NCBI GenBank assembly: GCA_002840675.1
Contig: PHBR01000004.1
Coordinates: 1-39,394 of the forward strand
Direction of reading: 5' to 3'
Source: Chloroflexi bacterium HGW-Chloroflexi-9
Lineage (GTDB): Bacteria; Chloroflexota; Dehalococcoidia; UBA2979
Length of the DNA stretch: 39,394 nucleotides
Part shown: positions 17,458 through 32,619 of the stretch, piece after piece
Layout: each line of letters opens with the position of its first letter
How positions within the stretch are numbered: the stretch's first letter is position 1
Notes under the pieces: generated by a model
What the model saw: the letters and a program-made list of their open reading frames with translations, nothing else
What the model was told of the DNA's origin: nothing
Database searches by the model: none
Made by a program: the position numbers and the translations under genes

Positions 17458-18113
17458 GCCCTCGTCCCGACTGCCTGCCGCACGGGTGCAAATGACACCC
17501 GGTGGATGCTGGTGTATCCCAGCCGCGCCAGCGCCTCGCGATGGTCGCGAGTCGCATAGCCCTTGTTCACCGCGAGCCCGTAGCCGGGAAACCGGCCATC
17601 GAGCTCACGCATGGTTCGGTCTCGATCGACCTTCGCGATGATGGAGGCCGCCGCAATCGAGACGCAGAGCGCGTCCCCATCCACGATCGCCCGCTGAGGC
17701 AGGCCGCCCTCCACCACTTCGCGTCCATCAATGATCAGGGCATCCGGGCGCGCAGGCAAGGCATCAACCGCTCGACGCATCGCAAGGCGGGTCGCCTGCA
17801 GGATGTTGATCTGGTCCACGACCTGCGGGGAGACCCCCGCGACCGCCCAGATGCAGTCCCGGCGGATGGCCTCCGCCAGCCGTTCCCGCGCTGGCGCGCT
17901 CAGTTGCTTAGAGTCGCGGAGCTCGCCGATCCAGGCCAGCCGGCTGGGGCTGCCGGCGCGAGACCGGGGCAGGATGACCGCCCCGGCGACCACCGGGCCG
18001 GCCAGCGGGCCCCGTCCAACCTCGTCCACCCCGGCCACCAAGGCGTAGCCCTCGCGCCAGAGGGCGCGCTCGGCTTTCCAGCCGGGGCGAGAGACGATGG
18101 AGGGAGCGACCAT
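17448..18113 (-). CDS. rnhB: Ribonuclease HII
   Basis: LVAGVDEVGRGPLAGPVVAGAVIL, LRDSKQLS, DALIIDG, AAASIIAKVDRDR. Confidence 0.96.
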   Translation of the reverse strand: MVAPSIVSRPGWKAERALWREGYALVAGVDEVGRGPLAGPVVAGAVILPRSRAGSPSRLAWIGELRDSKQLSAPARERLAEAIRRDCIWAVAGVSPQVVDQINILQATRLAMRRAVDALPARPDALIIDGREVVEGGLPQRAIVDGDALCVSIAAASIIAKVDRDRTMRELDGRFPGYGLAVNKGYATRDHREALARLGYTSIHRVSFAPVRQAVGTRACS

Positions 18114-18250
18114 GCCCGTATTCTACGCAGGGCTATATCGCGTAGACAAGTGAGCAGTTTACGCATTCGAGGAGCGTCGCGCCCGCCGGGGCCGACTTCT
18201 GACTATGATGCCTCCCGGATCACGGCCGACACGCTCTGGGGGAGTCACAC

Positions 18251-18454
18251 ATGCCCATCGTCCGCATCGAGATGCTGCCCGGCCGCTCGCTCGCTCAGAA
18301 GCGCGAGCTGGTGCGCCTGATCACGGACGCCGTCTGCAACGTGGCGCACACCGACCCGAAGTCGACCCACGTCATCTTCGTGGAGCACGGCGTCGAGGAC
18401 TGGGCCTGGGACGGCAAGTTGTACGTGGACCAGGACGACGACGACGAGGACTAG
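18251..18454 (+). CDS. 4-oxalocrotonate tautomerase family protein
   Basis: MPIVRIEMLPGRSLAQKRELVRLITDAVCN; Pro1 present; acidic C-terminus. Confidence 0.88.
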   Translation: MPIVRIEMLPGRSLAQKRELVRLITDAVCNVAHTDPKSTHVIFVEHGVEDWAWDGKLYVDQDDDDED

Positions 18455-18648
18455 CCGGGGCCCAGGCGTGCCCGCCGCCCGGCTGACCACACCCCTCGCT
18501 CACCGGGCCCCACGGGCGCCGGTGCTACACTGGTCATGTCCCACCCCGATGCTGCGCGTCCGGGCTGCCGGTGCGGCGGTGTCGCATTCCCCTCGATGGC
18601 GGGCCCGCGGCTGGAACCCGGATCCCCTGCCCCCGGAAGCGAGCGACC

Positions 18649-20628
<1,980 letters not shown>

Positions 20629-20661
20629 GAGGCGCACCCGCAGGCACCAGCCGACATACGA

Positions 20662-20687
20662 AGACGGGGCCCTCGCGGGCCCCGTCT
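20662..20687. terminator. Terminator-like hairpin after ftsH, between convergent genes
   Basis: AGACGGGGCCC-TCGC-GGGCCCCGTCT perfect stem. Confidence 0.75.
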
Positions 20688-20723
20688 CTGTGTCTACCTG
20701 GACTGCCTCGGTGCGACCGTGCC

Positions 20724-21368
20724 TCAGCCCGCCCGGTCGTGCGCCGTAGCGTTCGCGGCGGCTTCCTTCGCCCGCAGCACCTTCATCTGGCGCTCGTAGG
20801 TGTGCTGCACCACCAGGAACCAGGCGAACGCGATCGCGGCGAGGCCGATGCGGAGCGCCGGGTGCTGGATCAGTTTGCCCTCGTCCGTCAGCACCGCCGT
20901 GCCCAGCACGTAGCCGGTGCCAACCCAGACCGAGTTGGAGACGACGGCGCCGAGCAGGTCCAGCGGCGCCCACACGGGGAACGGCATGCGCAGGGCGCCC
21001 GCACCGAACGGCCCCACGGCACGAGTGATGCTGTGGAGGTGGTAGAAGGGGATCAGCCACCTCGCGCGGCCGTCCATCATCTGCGCGCCCATGCGGAGCG
21101 ACGGCCCCAGGCGCGTCCGGAGCAGACGCTCCCCGCCCCACCGCCCCGCCGCGTAGGAGACGAGGTCGCCGATGACCGTCCCGGCCACCGCCAGCGGGAA
21201 GATCATCCAGAGGTCAGTGGCGCCCTTCGAGGCCGCCGCCCCGCCCAGGAACATCAGCACCGTGCCCGGGAAGATCACCCCCAGGCCCACGGTCGCCTCC
21301 GCCAGCGCGGACACAAAGACGATCGGTGCTCCAACCCGCTCGAACAGGCGGTACAGGGTGACGAACAC
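20724..21368 (-). CDS. DedA/SNARE-associated family membrane protein (start uncertain)
   Basis: GLGVIFPGTVLMFLGGAAASKG, GTVIGDLVSYAAGRWGG, HSITRAVGPFGAGALRMPF; no clear ATG, GTG chosen, true start may lie slightly upstream. Confidence 0.8.
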   Translation of the reverse strand: MFVTLYRLFERVGAPIVFVSALAEATVGLGVIFPGTVLMFLGGAAASKGATDLWMIFPLAVAGTVIGDLVSYAAGRWGGERLLRTRLGPSLRMGAQMMDGRARWLIPFYHLHSITRAVGPFGAGALRMPFPVWAPLDLLGAVVSNSVWVGTGYVLGTAVLTDEGKLIQHPALRIGLAAIAFAWFLVVQHTYERQMKVLRAKEAAANATAHDRAG

Positions 21369-21584
21369 GATGTCCGTCAGCCAGTTGAAGGCGTCGTAGG
21401 GCGCGGTGAGCAGATCGAAGGGGTCCAGGGGACGACTCCAGCCGGGGTGGGATGCCCTTTGGGGCCATCCTGTGCCATAATGACAGGCCGGTGCACTGAA
21501 AGCACCCTCGGGCTGCCGCGCATTGATCGTGCCTGCGGTGGTTCCTAGACTTGTCTCTTCGACCCGCAACCTGGGAGTAACGGC

Positions 21585-21899
21585 ATGTACGCGATCATCC
21601 GCACCGGCGGCAAGCAATACCGCGTCCGCCAGGGCGACCGGATTACCATCGAGCGCCTCGAGGCGACCGAGGGTGACACCCTGACCCTGGACGACGTGCT
21701 GCTGGTCAGCGATGACAGCGGCCTGAAGGTCGGCGCTCCGACAGTCGCCGGCGCCTCGGTCACCGCGCTGGTGGAAGCGCAGTCCCGGGCGCCGAAGGTG
21801 ACGTACTACGACTTCAAGAACAAGACGCGCCGCGAGCGCATGGTGGGCCACAAGCACCACCAGACCGAGCTGCTCATCACCGCGATCACCGCGGGCTAA
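21585..21899 (+). CDS. rplU: 50S ribosomal protein L21
   Basis: MYAIIRTGGKQYRVRQGDRITIERLEA; KMVGHKHHQTEL-like C-terminus. Confidence 0.97.
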   Translation: MYAIIRTGGKQYRVRQGDRITIERLEATEGDTLTLDDVLLVSDDSGLKVGAPTVAGASVTALVEAQSRAPKVTYYDFKNKTRRERMVGHKHHQTELLITAITAG

Positions 21900-21920
21900 C
21901 AGCAGCGCAGGAGGTACCCC

Positions 21921-22190
21921 ATGGCCCACAAGAAGTCTGGTGGATCGACCAAGAACGGTCGTGAGTCCGCCTCTCAGCGCCTCGGCGTGAAGGAGCACGA
22001 TGGCCATGTGGTCACCGCCGGCTCCATCCTCGTCCGCCAGCGCGGCACCCGCATGCACCCCGGCCTGAACGTCGGCGTCGGCAAGGACCACACCCTCTGG
22101 GCGAAGGTCCCCGGCACCGTCCGCTTCAGCCCGTACGCCAAGGGCCGCCGCAAGCAGGTTTCGATCGACCCGATCGCGGTCGAGGCGTAA
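21921..22190 (+). CDS. rpmA: 50S ribosomal protein L27
   Basis: [28 protein letters not shown]...[24 protein letters not shown]. Confidence 0.98.
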   Translation: MAHKKSGGSTKNGRESASQRLGVKEHDGHVVTAGSILVRQRGTRMHPGLNVGVGKDHTLWAKVPGTVRFSPYAKGRRKQVSIDPIAVEA

Positions 22191-22209
22191 CCCCGAAAGG
22201 CTTCCTCCC

Positions 22210-22416
22210 ATGAAGACCGGGCTTCACCCCGAGTACACCGAATCCAAGATCGTCTGCTCCTGCGGCAACGAGTGGGTCACCCGCTCTACCCAGGCCGCGA
22301 TCAAGGTGGACGTCTGCAACATGTGCCACCCGTTCTTCACGGGTGAGCAGCGCATCATCGACACCGCGGGCCGCGTGGAGCGGTTCCGGCGCCGCTACAA
22401 CAAGCCCGCCGAGTAA
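22210..22416 (+). CDS. rpmE: 50S ribosomal protein L31 (zinc-binding form)
   Basis: [27 protein letters not shown]...[24 protein letters not shown]. Confidence 0.97.
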   Translation: MKTGLHPEYTESKIVCSCGNEWVTRSTQAAIKVDVCNMCHPFFTGEQRIIDTAGRVERFRRRYNKPAE

Positions 22417-22441
22417 CCTCGGCGTCCGCGAGACACACAGC

Positions 22442-22467
22442 GAGGGGCGGCCTGACGGCCGCCCCTC
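22442..22467 (+). terminator. Terminator-like hairpin after rpmE
   Basis: GAGGGGCGGCC-tgac-GGCCGCCCCTC stem followed by GTCGTT. Confidence 0.6.
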
Positions 22468-22501
22468 GTCGTTGCCCGGTGCAGTCACGTACGCTGGGCA
22501 G

Positions 22502-23401
22502 GTGAGCGCACCTCCCTCCTCCACCTACGGCGGCCAGGCAGTCATGGAGGGCGTCATGATCCGGGGCGCCCGGGCCATGGCGGTGGCCGTGCGCACGCCG
22601 GAGGGCGAGGTCGCCTGCCACCGCGAACGCCTCGGGGGGATCTTCACCGGCCCCCTGCGCCGCATCCCGCTGGTCCGCGGCGTCGTCATCCTGTTCGAGA
22701 CACTCGCCCTGGGCTTCCGCGCCCTCACCTGGTCGGCCGCGGTCGCCGCCGGCGAGCCGACGAAGGACGGCCGAGCGCGTGCGATGGACGGCGCGGACTG
22801 GCTCTTCCTGGCCGTCACCATGTCGATCGCGATGGGGGTGTTCTTCGGCGGCCCCGTCGCCGCCACCGCGTGGCTGGACGCCTACCTGCCCGTGCCGGTC
22901 GTACTCGCGCTGGAGGGTGCGCTCCGGATCGCGCTGCTCCTCGTCTACATCACCGGCATCGGCCGTGGCCGGGACGTCCAGCGCGTCTTCCAGTACCACG
23001 GCGCTGAGCACATGACGATCGCCGCGTACGAGGATGGCCGCGACCTGACGGTCCCCGCAATCCGCCGCTACGCGAAGGAGCACCCGCGCTGCGGCACCTC
23101 CTTCCTCCTGACCGTCGCCCTCGTATCCGTCGTCGTCTTCAGCCTCGCCGGCGCCGACCCGCTCTGGTGGCGCCTCGGCTCCCGCATCATCCTCATCCCC
23201 GTCGTCGCGGGGGTGTCCTACGAGGCGATCCGCTTCGCCGGCTTCCACCAGGAGTGGCCCCTGATCCGCTGGCTCTTCGCCGGGAACATCGCCCTCCAGA
23301 AACTGACGACCCGCGTCCCGGACGACGAGCAGATCCGCGTGGCGATCGTCGCGCTGGATGCGGTACGTGCGGAAGAAGCGCGGATCGACCACGTCGGGTA
23401 G
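22502..23401 (+). CDS. DUF1385 family membrane protein
   Basis: YGGQAVMEGVMIRGARAMAVAVRTPEGEV and YHGAEHMTIAAYE; commonly adjacent to rpmE. Confidence 0.93.
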   Translation: MSAPPSSTYGGQAVMEGVMIRGARAMAVAVRTPEGEVACHRERLGGIFTGPLRRIPLVRGVVILFETLALGFRALTWSAAVAAGEPTKDGRARAMDGADWLFLAVTMSIAMGVFFGGPVAATAWLDAYLPVPVVLALEGALRIALLLVYITGIGRGRDVQRVFQYHGAEHMTIAAYEDGRDLTVPAIRRYAKEHPRCGTSFLLTVALVSVVVFSLAGADPLWWRLGSRIILIPVVAGVSYEAIRFAGFHQEWPLIRWLFAGNIALQKLTTRVPDDEQIRVAIVALDAVRAEEARIDHVG

Positions 23402-23428
23402 CCTCGGCGCGGACGAATAGGGGCACGC

Positions 23429-23767
23429 GTGGCGCGGCTGGTGGTCTACGGCAGTTCGATCCCATGCCCGGACATGGCCCGCCTCAAGGGCTGGCTCCTC
23501 CGCAACGAGGTCGAGGGGATGGTCGTGATCGACATCCACCGCGACGAGGAGGCGTACGAGCGTGTGGTCGGCTGGACCGGGCACGCCTCCGTCCCCACGC
23601 TCGTGATCGCGGAGGACGACGGCCTGGAACCCCTCGCGCCCCCGGAGCCGCTCGCCGGCCGCCGCGCCCGTGCCTTTGACCGCGGCACGATGCTGACCGA
23701 GCCGAACCCCGGCCAGATCGAGGTACTACTGGAGCGCCACGGCATCCCGGTGCGCCCGCGGGCCTGA
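23429..23767 (+). CDS. Glutaredoxin-like protein
   Basis: LVVYGSSIPCPDMARLKGWLLRNEVEGMVVIDIHRDEEA...WTGHASVPTLVIAE. Confidence 0.82.
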   Translation: MARLVVYGSSIPCPDMARLKGWLLRNEVEGMVVIDIHRDEEAYERVVGWTGHASVPTLVIAEDDGLEPLAPPEPLAGRRARAFDRGTMLTEPNPGQIEVLLERHGIPVRPRA

Positions 23768-23856
23768 CTCCCCGTTGACAGTTGGGCCGCTGACAGTTGG
23801 CCGCCTCGGCGCTATCATTGTTGAGTAACTTGCTCGTGATTGTGGGAGTCTCCGCC

Positions 23857-24330
23857 ATGGCCGCCTCGCCCTATCGCGTCGACCGCAACACCCTCCGCAC
23901 GAACCAGGCATTCATCGTCGGCCTCACGGTCGCCGCCTTCGTGCTCGGCGTGGAGGTTGGCCGCTGGCTGGTGCTGTTCACAGGCCTCGTGATGGCGCTC
24001 GGCACCTTCCACCCGGCGTTTGCCCTGTTCAAGCAGGTACACCAGCGCATCCTGAAGCCGGCCGGCCTGCTGAAGGCGGATGTCCACGCCGAGGACCCGA
24101 TGCCGCACCAGTTCGCGCAGGCGATGGGATCGATCTTCCTGCTGGCCGCAGCCGCCGCCCTCTTCAACGGCGCGACCACCGTCGGCTGGCTGCTTGACTG
24201 GATCGTGGCTGGCCTCGCCTTCGTCAACCTCACCGTCCAGTTCTGCGCCGGCTGCTTCGTCTACTTCCAGCTCGACCGCTTCGGCCTGCTGCCGCGCTCC
24301 ATCGCGAGCAGCCGCGGCGCGGTGCGATAG
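23857..24330 (+). CDS. DUF4395-like membrane protein
   Basis: RVDRNTLRTNQAFIVGLTVAAFVLG... ends with membrane CxxC 'QFCAGCFVYFQL'. Confidence 0.8.
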   Translation: MAASPYRVDRNTLRTNQAFIVGLTVAAFVLGVEVGRWLVLFTGLVMALGTFHPAFALFKQVHQRILKPAGLLKADVHAEDPMPHQFAQAMGSIFLLAAAAALFNGATTVGWLLDWIVAGLAFVNLTVQFCAGCFVYFQLDRFGLLPRSIASSRGAVR

Positions 24331-24339
24331 CCGCGAGGT

Positions 24340-24795
24340 ATGACGGAGCGCACCCTCATCGCACTGGCGGTCGTCGCCGGCTTCGCGCTCGCGGTCGCCC
24401 TCGGGCGGCGCTGGTACGAGTGGCGGAACGCGCGCATCGAGGCGCGCCTACGCGCCGTGACATCCGCGGCACCCGCATCCGGACAGCCGCGCGTGGTCTA
24501 CTTCACCACGAAGACGTGCGTGATCTGCAAGGTGCAGCAGGAGCCGGCGCTCACCGCGCTCGCCGAGCGGATCCCTGACCTGCGCATCGACCGTCATGAT
24601 GCCGTCGCGGCGACCGACCTGGCGAAGGAGTACGGCGTCCTGTCCGTCCCCACCACCGCCGTCTACGACCGCGCGGGCGCGCTGGTCACCATCAACCGCG
24701 GCTTCACCCCCGCCGCCATCCTTCTCGCGCAGATCGAGGGCCGCACACCGGACCTCGAAGGTGGCGCGGAGATGGGCTCCGAGTTCGTCGCCTGA
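24340..24795 (+). CDS. Membrane-anchored thioredoxin-fold protein
   Basis: N-terminal TM plus VVYFTTKTCVICKVQQEPALTAL, EYGVLSVPTTAVYDRAG. Confidence 0.88.
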   Translation: MTERTLIALAVVAGFALAVALGRRWYEWRNARIEARLRAVTSAAPASGQPRVVYFTTKTCVICKVQQEPALTALAERIPDLRIDRHDAVAATDLAKEYGVLSVPTTAVYDRAGALVTINRGFTPAAILLAQIEGRTPDLEGGAEMGSEFVA

Positions 24796-24831
24796 CCGCA
24801 GGCCCCGCCCGCACACGCTAGGATCGCGCCC

Positions 24832-25755
24832 GTGAACATCACCGTCCTAGCGGGGGGCATTGGCGCGGCGCGCTTCCTGGCGGGGCTCGCCTCGGTCGTG
24901 CCGTCCGAGTCGATCACCGCCGTCTGCAACGTCGGCGACGACCTGACGTGGCACGGCCTCCACGTCTCCCCCGACATCGATTCCGTCATCTACACGCTCG
25001 CCGGTCTCGAGGGCGAGCACGGATGGGGCGTCCGAGGCGACACCACGGCGACGCTCGACGGCCTGCGCGCGCTCGGCATCGACGAGTGGTTCGGCATCGG
25101 TGACCGCGACCTCGCCACCCACCTCCTGCGCACCGACCGGCTGAGGGCCGGCGCGACGCTCTCGGAGGCGACGGCAGCGGTCGCGACGGCGCGCGGGCTG
25201 CGCGTGCGCGTGCTGCCGGTGACCGACGACCCGCATCCCACCGTGGTCCGCACGGCGGAGGGCGACCTGGCCTTCCAGGAGTACTTCGTGCACCGGCGCG
25301 CGGCCGTGCCCGTGCAGGGCTTCGTCTTCCCCGGCGCAACCGCCGCGCGTCCCGCGCCCGGCGTGGTCGAAGCGATCCGCGACGCGGACGTGCTGGTGAT
25401 CGCGCCGAGCAACCCGTTCGTCTCGATCGGCCCGCTGCTGGAAGTGGCGGGCGTGCGGGACGCCCTCGTCGCATCGCGCGCCCGAAGACTCGCGGTTTCA
25501 CCGATCATCGGCGGTGCCGCCGTAAAGGGCCCTGCCGCGGAGATGATGCAAGCGCTCGGACACGAGGTCTCAGCGCTCGGCGTGGCGCGGCTCTACACCG
25601 GCCTCATCGACACGTTCATCCTCGACACCGTCGACGCGGCGCTGCTGCCGGACGTGCGCGCCCTCGGTCTCGAAGCCGTCGCGTTCGACACGATGATGAC
25701 CGGTGATGAGGGGCGCGCCCGCGTCGCCCGCGCGGTGATCGCGGCCGCCTCGTGA
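24832..25755 (+). CDS. cofD: 2-phospho-L-lactate (or phosphoenolpyruvate) transferase CofD/FbiA
   Basis: MNITVLAGGIGAARFLAGLASV, CNVGDDLTWHGLHVSPDIDSVIYTLAG, SNPFVSIGPLL. Confidence 0.95.
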   Translation: MNITVLAGGIGAARFLAGLASVVPSESITAVCNVGDDLTWHGLHVSPDIDSVIYTLAGLEGEHGWGVRGDTTATLDGLRALGIDEWFGIGDRDLATHLLRTDRLRAGATLSEATAAVATARGLRVRVLPVTDDPHPTVVRTAEGDLAFQEYFVHRRAAVPVQGFVFPGATAARPAPGVVEAIRDADVLVIAPSNPFVSIGPLLEVAGVRDALVASRARRLAVSPIIGGAAVKGPAAEMMQALGHEVSALGVARLYTGLIDTFILDTVDAALLPDVRALGLEAVAFDTMMTGDEGRARVARAVIAAAS

Positions 25756-26405
25756 TGCCGCGCGCGGAGACGACGGTGGTGATCGCCGTGCAGGACGCCG
25801 GGCGCGCGAAGAGTCGCCTCGGTCCCGACCTGGACCCGGGGATGCGCCGCACGCTGGTGATCGCCATGCTCGATGACCTGCTCACGGCGCTCCGCGAGGT
25901 CCACGCCGGGCCCGTCACGGTGGTGAGCGCGGACGCGGTGTACGACGCGATCGCGCGCGAGCACGGCGCCCAGACGGTGCGCGACGCCGGCATCGGCTAC
26001 AACGCCGCCGTACTCCTCGCCCTCCAGACGGTGACCCCCGGTATGGCCGTGCTCATCCTGCCGGGGGATCTGCCGCAGGCGACCGCCGGCGACCTCGCGA
26101 CACTCCTCGATGCCATCGCCACACCCGGGGTGGTCGTCGCGCCCTCGGCGGACGGCGGCACCTGCGCGCTGGGCCTGCACCCCGTTCACGCGATCACGCC
26201 CGCGTTCGGGCCAGACTCGGCGCGGCTGCATCGCGAGGCGGCAGTCGCAGCGGGCGCGGCGCTCACCGTCCTCGCGCTGCAGTCGCTCAGCACCGATGTC
26301 GACACGCTCGATGACCTCGCCGACGTCTGGGACCGCGTGGGCGAGGCGACGACCGCGCTCCTGGAGCACCTGCCACTGCCGGCGAAGGGAACGCACCGTG
26401 ACTGA
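25755..26405 (+). CDS. cofC: 2-phospho-L-lactate guanylyltransferase CofC/FbiD
   Basis: AVQDAGRAKSRLGPDLDPGMRRTLVIAMLDDLL, ILPGDLPQATAGDL, VVAPSADGGTCALGL; overlaps cofD and the next gene. Confidence 0.92.
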   Translation: MPRAETTVVIAVQDAGRAKSRLGPDLDPGMRRTLVIAMLDDLLTALREVHAGPVTVVSADAVYDAIAREHGAQTVRDAGIGYNAAVLLALQTVTPGMAVLILPGDLPQATAGDLATLLDAIATPGVVVAPSADGGTCALGLHPVHAITPAFGPDSARLHREAAVAAGAALTVLALQSLSTDVDTLDDLADVWDRVGEATTALLEHLPLPAKGTHRD

Positions 26406-27021
26406 CCCTGCCTCCGCCGACCAGATCGAGGCGGCGATCCGCGCCCGGCGCTCCATCCGCGGCCTGGAGGGCCCGCCGCTCACCGCGCAGGTGGTCGACG
26501 ACCTCGTGAGCCTCGCCTGTACCGCCCCCGCCCCGCACCACACGCAGCCGTGGCGCTTCGTCGAGGTCAGCCCGGCGCGACGCACGGCCCTCGCGACCGC
26601 CATGGCGGAGGCGTGGCGCGCGGACATGATGGTGGACGGCGTGCCGGAGCGGCAGCAGGAGCGCGCCTTGGCGCGGTCAGGCCGCCAGGTGGAGGAAGCG
26701 CCCACGCTGCTCCTCGGCTGCCTCGTGCATGACGGGCTGCGGGACTACGCGGACGACCGACGCGCGCGCGCCGAGTGGGGGCTCGCCCAGCACTCGTTCG
26801 GGGCGGCACTCCAGAACATCCTGCTGGCCGCCGCCGCCCGCGGCCTGGGCGCGTTCTGGATCTCCGCACCGCTATACGCGCAGGAGGCCGTGCGTTCCGC
26901 GCTCGCCCTCGACGCCGGCTGGGAGCCGCAGGCCTTCGTCGCGCTGGGGCACCCGAGTGCGGATTACCGGCCGTTCGACCGGCCGCTCCCGGACCTCGCG
27001 AAGCACCTCGTGCGCCGCTAG
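26398..27021 (+). CDS. Nitroreductase-family protein resembling the FbiB C-terminal domain
   Basis: IEAAIRARRSIRGLEG...CTAPAPHHTQPWRFVEV...GAALQNILLAAAARGLGAFWISAPLYA; overlaps cofC. Confidence 0.88.
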   Translation: MTDPASADQIEAAIRARRSIRGLEGPPLTAQVVDDLVSLACTAPAPHHTQPWRFVEVSPARRTALATAMAEAWRADMMVDGVPERQQERALARSGRQVEEAPTLLLGCLVHDGLRDYADDRRARAEWGLAQHSFGAALQNILLAAAARGLGAFWISAPLYAQEAVRSALALDAGWEPQAFVALGHPSADYRPFDRPLPDLAKHLVRR

Positions 27022-27704
27022 ACGCGCTCCAGCAGTCCCGGCAGCTCGCGAAGCGACCGGATCGCGTGCACGTCCGGGTCGCTGACCCGCCCGGCGCGGT
27101 CGAGCAGGATCCCCGCCATGCCGGCCGCCACGGCCGGAGCGACGTCGTTGTCGATGCGGTCGCCCACCATCACGGAGGTCTCCGGACGCGCGACCGCCTT
27201 CGCCATCGCGCCGAGAAAGAAGCGAGGATCGGGCTTCGCGACCCCGGCATCGACCGCAAGGTACGTGTGGTCGATGAAGCGTGCGAACGGCAGGGATGAC
27301 AGATCAACGTCGCCGTTCGTCGCGGCCACGAGGACGAAACCGCGCTCGTGCAGTTCCCCCAGGGGCTGGTCGACGTCCTCGTATGCCCTGAGCGCGGCGT
27401 TCCGTGCCGCCACATACGCCGCCACGCACTCACCTACCGCGTCCTCGCGGCCACCGGACGCGAGGATGCGCCGCATCGCCTCCGCGCGGTGATCGACGGC
27501 GGGCCGCCCTCGGAACGCGGGCTCGACGGTGATCGCCTCGCGGACGGTAGCGAAGTGGCCGGGCGTGACCAGCGTTCCGAGAATGCTCGACAGGCGCTCC
27601 GCGGCTGCTTCGGTCCCCGCGCGGAACGCCGCGCGCAGGTCGACCAGCGTCCCGTCTACGTCCAGGAAGACGTGCGAGACGCGATACGGGCCACGAGGTG
27701 GCAC
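27018..27704 (-). CDS. HAD-superfamily hydrolase
   Basis: HVFLDVDGTLVDL, VLVAATNG, GVAKPDPRFFLGAM, VMVGDRIDNDVAPAVAAGM. Confidence 0.9.
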   Translation of the reverse strand: MPPRGPYRVSHVFLDVDGTLVDLRAAFRAGTEAAAERLSSILGTLVTPGHFATVREAITVEPAFRGRPAVDHRAEAMRRILASGGREDAVGECVAAYVAARNAALRAYEDVDQPLGELHERGFVLVAATNGDVDLSSLPFARFIDHTYLAVDAGVAKPDPRFFLGAMAKAVARPETSVMVGDRIDNDVAPAVAAGMAGILLDRAGRVSDPDVHAIRSLRELPGLLERV

Positions 27705-27714
27705 GCCTCGACCG

Positions 27715-28083
27715 CTACGACTTCAGCGCGACGACCTGCGGGGTGACGTCGTCCTTGTCGACGAAGCAGGAGTGCGCACCGGTGTGGCAGATGCCGCCAC
27801 CGAGGAGCTCGACCTGCAGCAGCACCACGTCGCGGTCGCAGTCGGTCGTGAGGCCATAGACCTTCACAAAATCGCCGGAGGTCTTGCCCTTGTGCCAGAT
27901 CTCCTGCCGGGAGCGGGACCAGAACACCGCCTGCCCGATCTCCAGCGTGGTGCGGAGCGTCGCCTCATTCATGTAGCCGAGCATGATCACCTCGTGCGTC
28001 TGGTGATCCTGCAGCACGGCGGGGATCAGCCCCTTCTCGTCGTACTTGAGTTCCGAGGGGTCGAAGTTGATCTCGGGCATCAT
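27715..28083 (-). CDS. hisI: Phosphoribosyl-AMP cyclohydrolase (no fused HisE)
   Basis: [62 protein letters not shown]. Confidence 0.96.
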   Translation of the reverse strand: MMPEINFDPSELKYDEKGLIPAVLQDHQTHEVIMLGYMNEATLRTTLEIGQAVFWSRSRQEIWHKGKTSGDFVKVYGLTTDCDRDVVLLQVELLGGGICHTGAHSCFVDKDDVTPQVVALKS

Positions 28084-28873
28084 GCGCCTCCCTGTCCGGG
28101 GTCGCCGGACGGATCCACCGGACGCATCGGCACGCCGCGCTCCGACAGGTACTGCTTGAGAAACGGGATGTCATACATCCCAAAGTGGAAGATCGAGGCG
28201 GCCAGCACCGCCGCCGCCCCACCCTCCGTAAACGCTTCGTACAGGTGGTGAGGCGTCCCCGCACCGCCTGAGGCGATCACGGGGACCTCCACGGCGTCCG
28301 AGATCGAGCGCAGCAGCGGCAGGTCGTAGCCGGACTGGTGGCCGTCCGTGTCCATGGAGGTCACCAGCAGCTCGCCCGCACCGCGCTCCACGGCCTCCCG
28401 CGCCCACTCGACGCCGTCACGCCCGGTCGGCGTGCGGCCGCCGTGCGTGTAGACCTCCCACCGCTCGGGGGTGACGCGCTTCACGTCCACCGCCACCACG
28501 ATGCACTGGGAGCCGAAGCCCTTCGCGCCTTCCTCGATCAACTCGGGGCGCTGCACCGCGGCGGTGTTCATCGACACCTTGTCGGCGCCGGACTCCAGCA
28601 TCAGCCGCACGTCCGAGGCGGACCGGACGCCGCCACCCACCGTCAGCGGGATGAACACCTGGTCGGCCGTGCGCCGGATCATGTCGTACACGCTCGTGCG
28701 CGCGTCCGAGGAGGCGGTGATGTCCAGGAACACGAGCTCGTCGGCGCCCTGCAGGTCGTAGCGCGCCGCGAGTTCCACGGGGTCGCCCGCATCGACCAGG
28801 TCGACGAACGAGACGCCCTTCACGACGCGCCCGTTGTCCACGTCAAAGCAGGGGATGATGCGCTTCGTCAGCA

Positions 28874-28874
<1 letters not shown>
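28080..28874 (-). CDS. hisF: Imidazole glycerol phosphate synthase subunit HisF
   Basis: [43 protein letters not shown]. Confidence 0.97.
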
Positions 28875-32510
<3,636 letters not shown>

Positions 32511-32619
32511 GCGGGCTTTGCAGATGCTGGGCGCACGCGTGCGTGCGTACTGTCGCGCGGAGGCGGCAGAGGTGCCTACCCTCCACGGACGCCATCATCC
32601 GCCCGCCCTCGGAGTTCCC

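Noticed and set aside
21369-22211. Upstream extension of the DedA ORF (495 aa)
   Set aside because: It is antisense to rplU and rpmA; only the C-terminal part is DedA-like.
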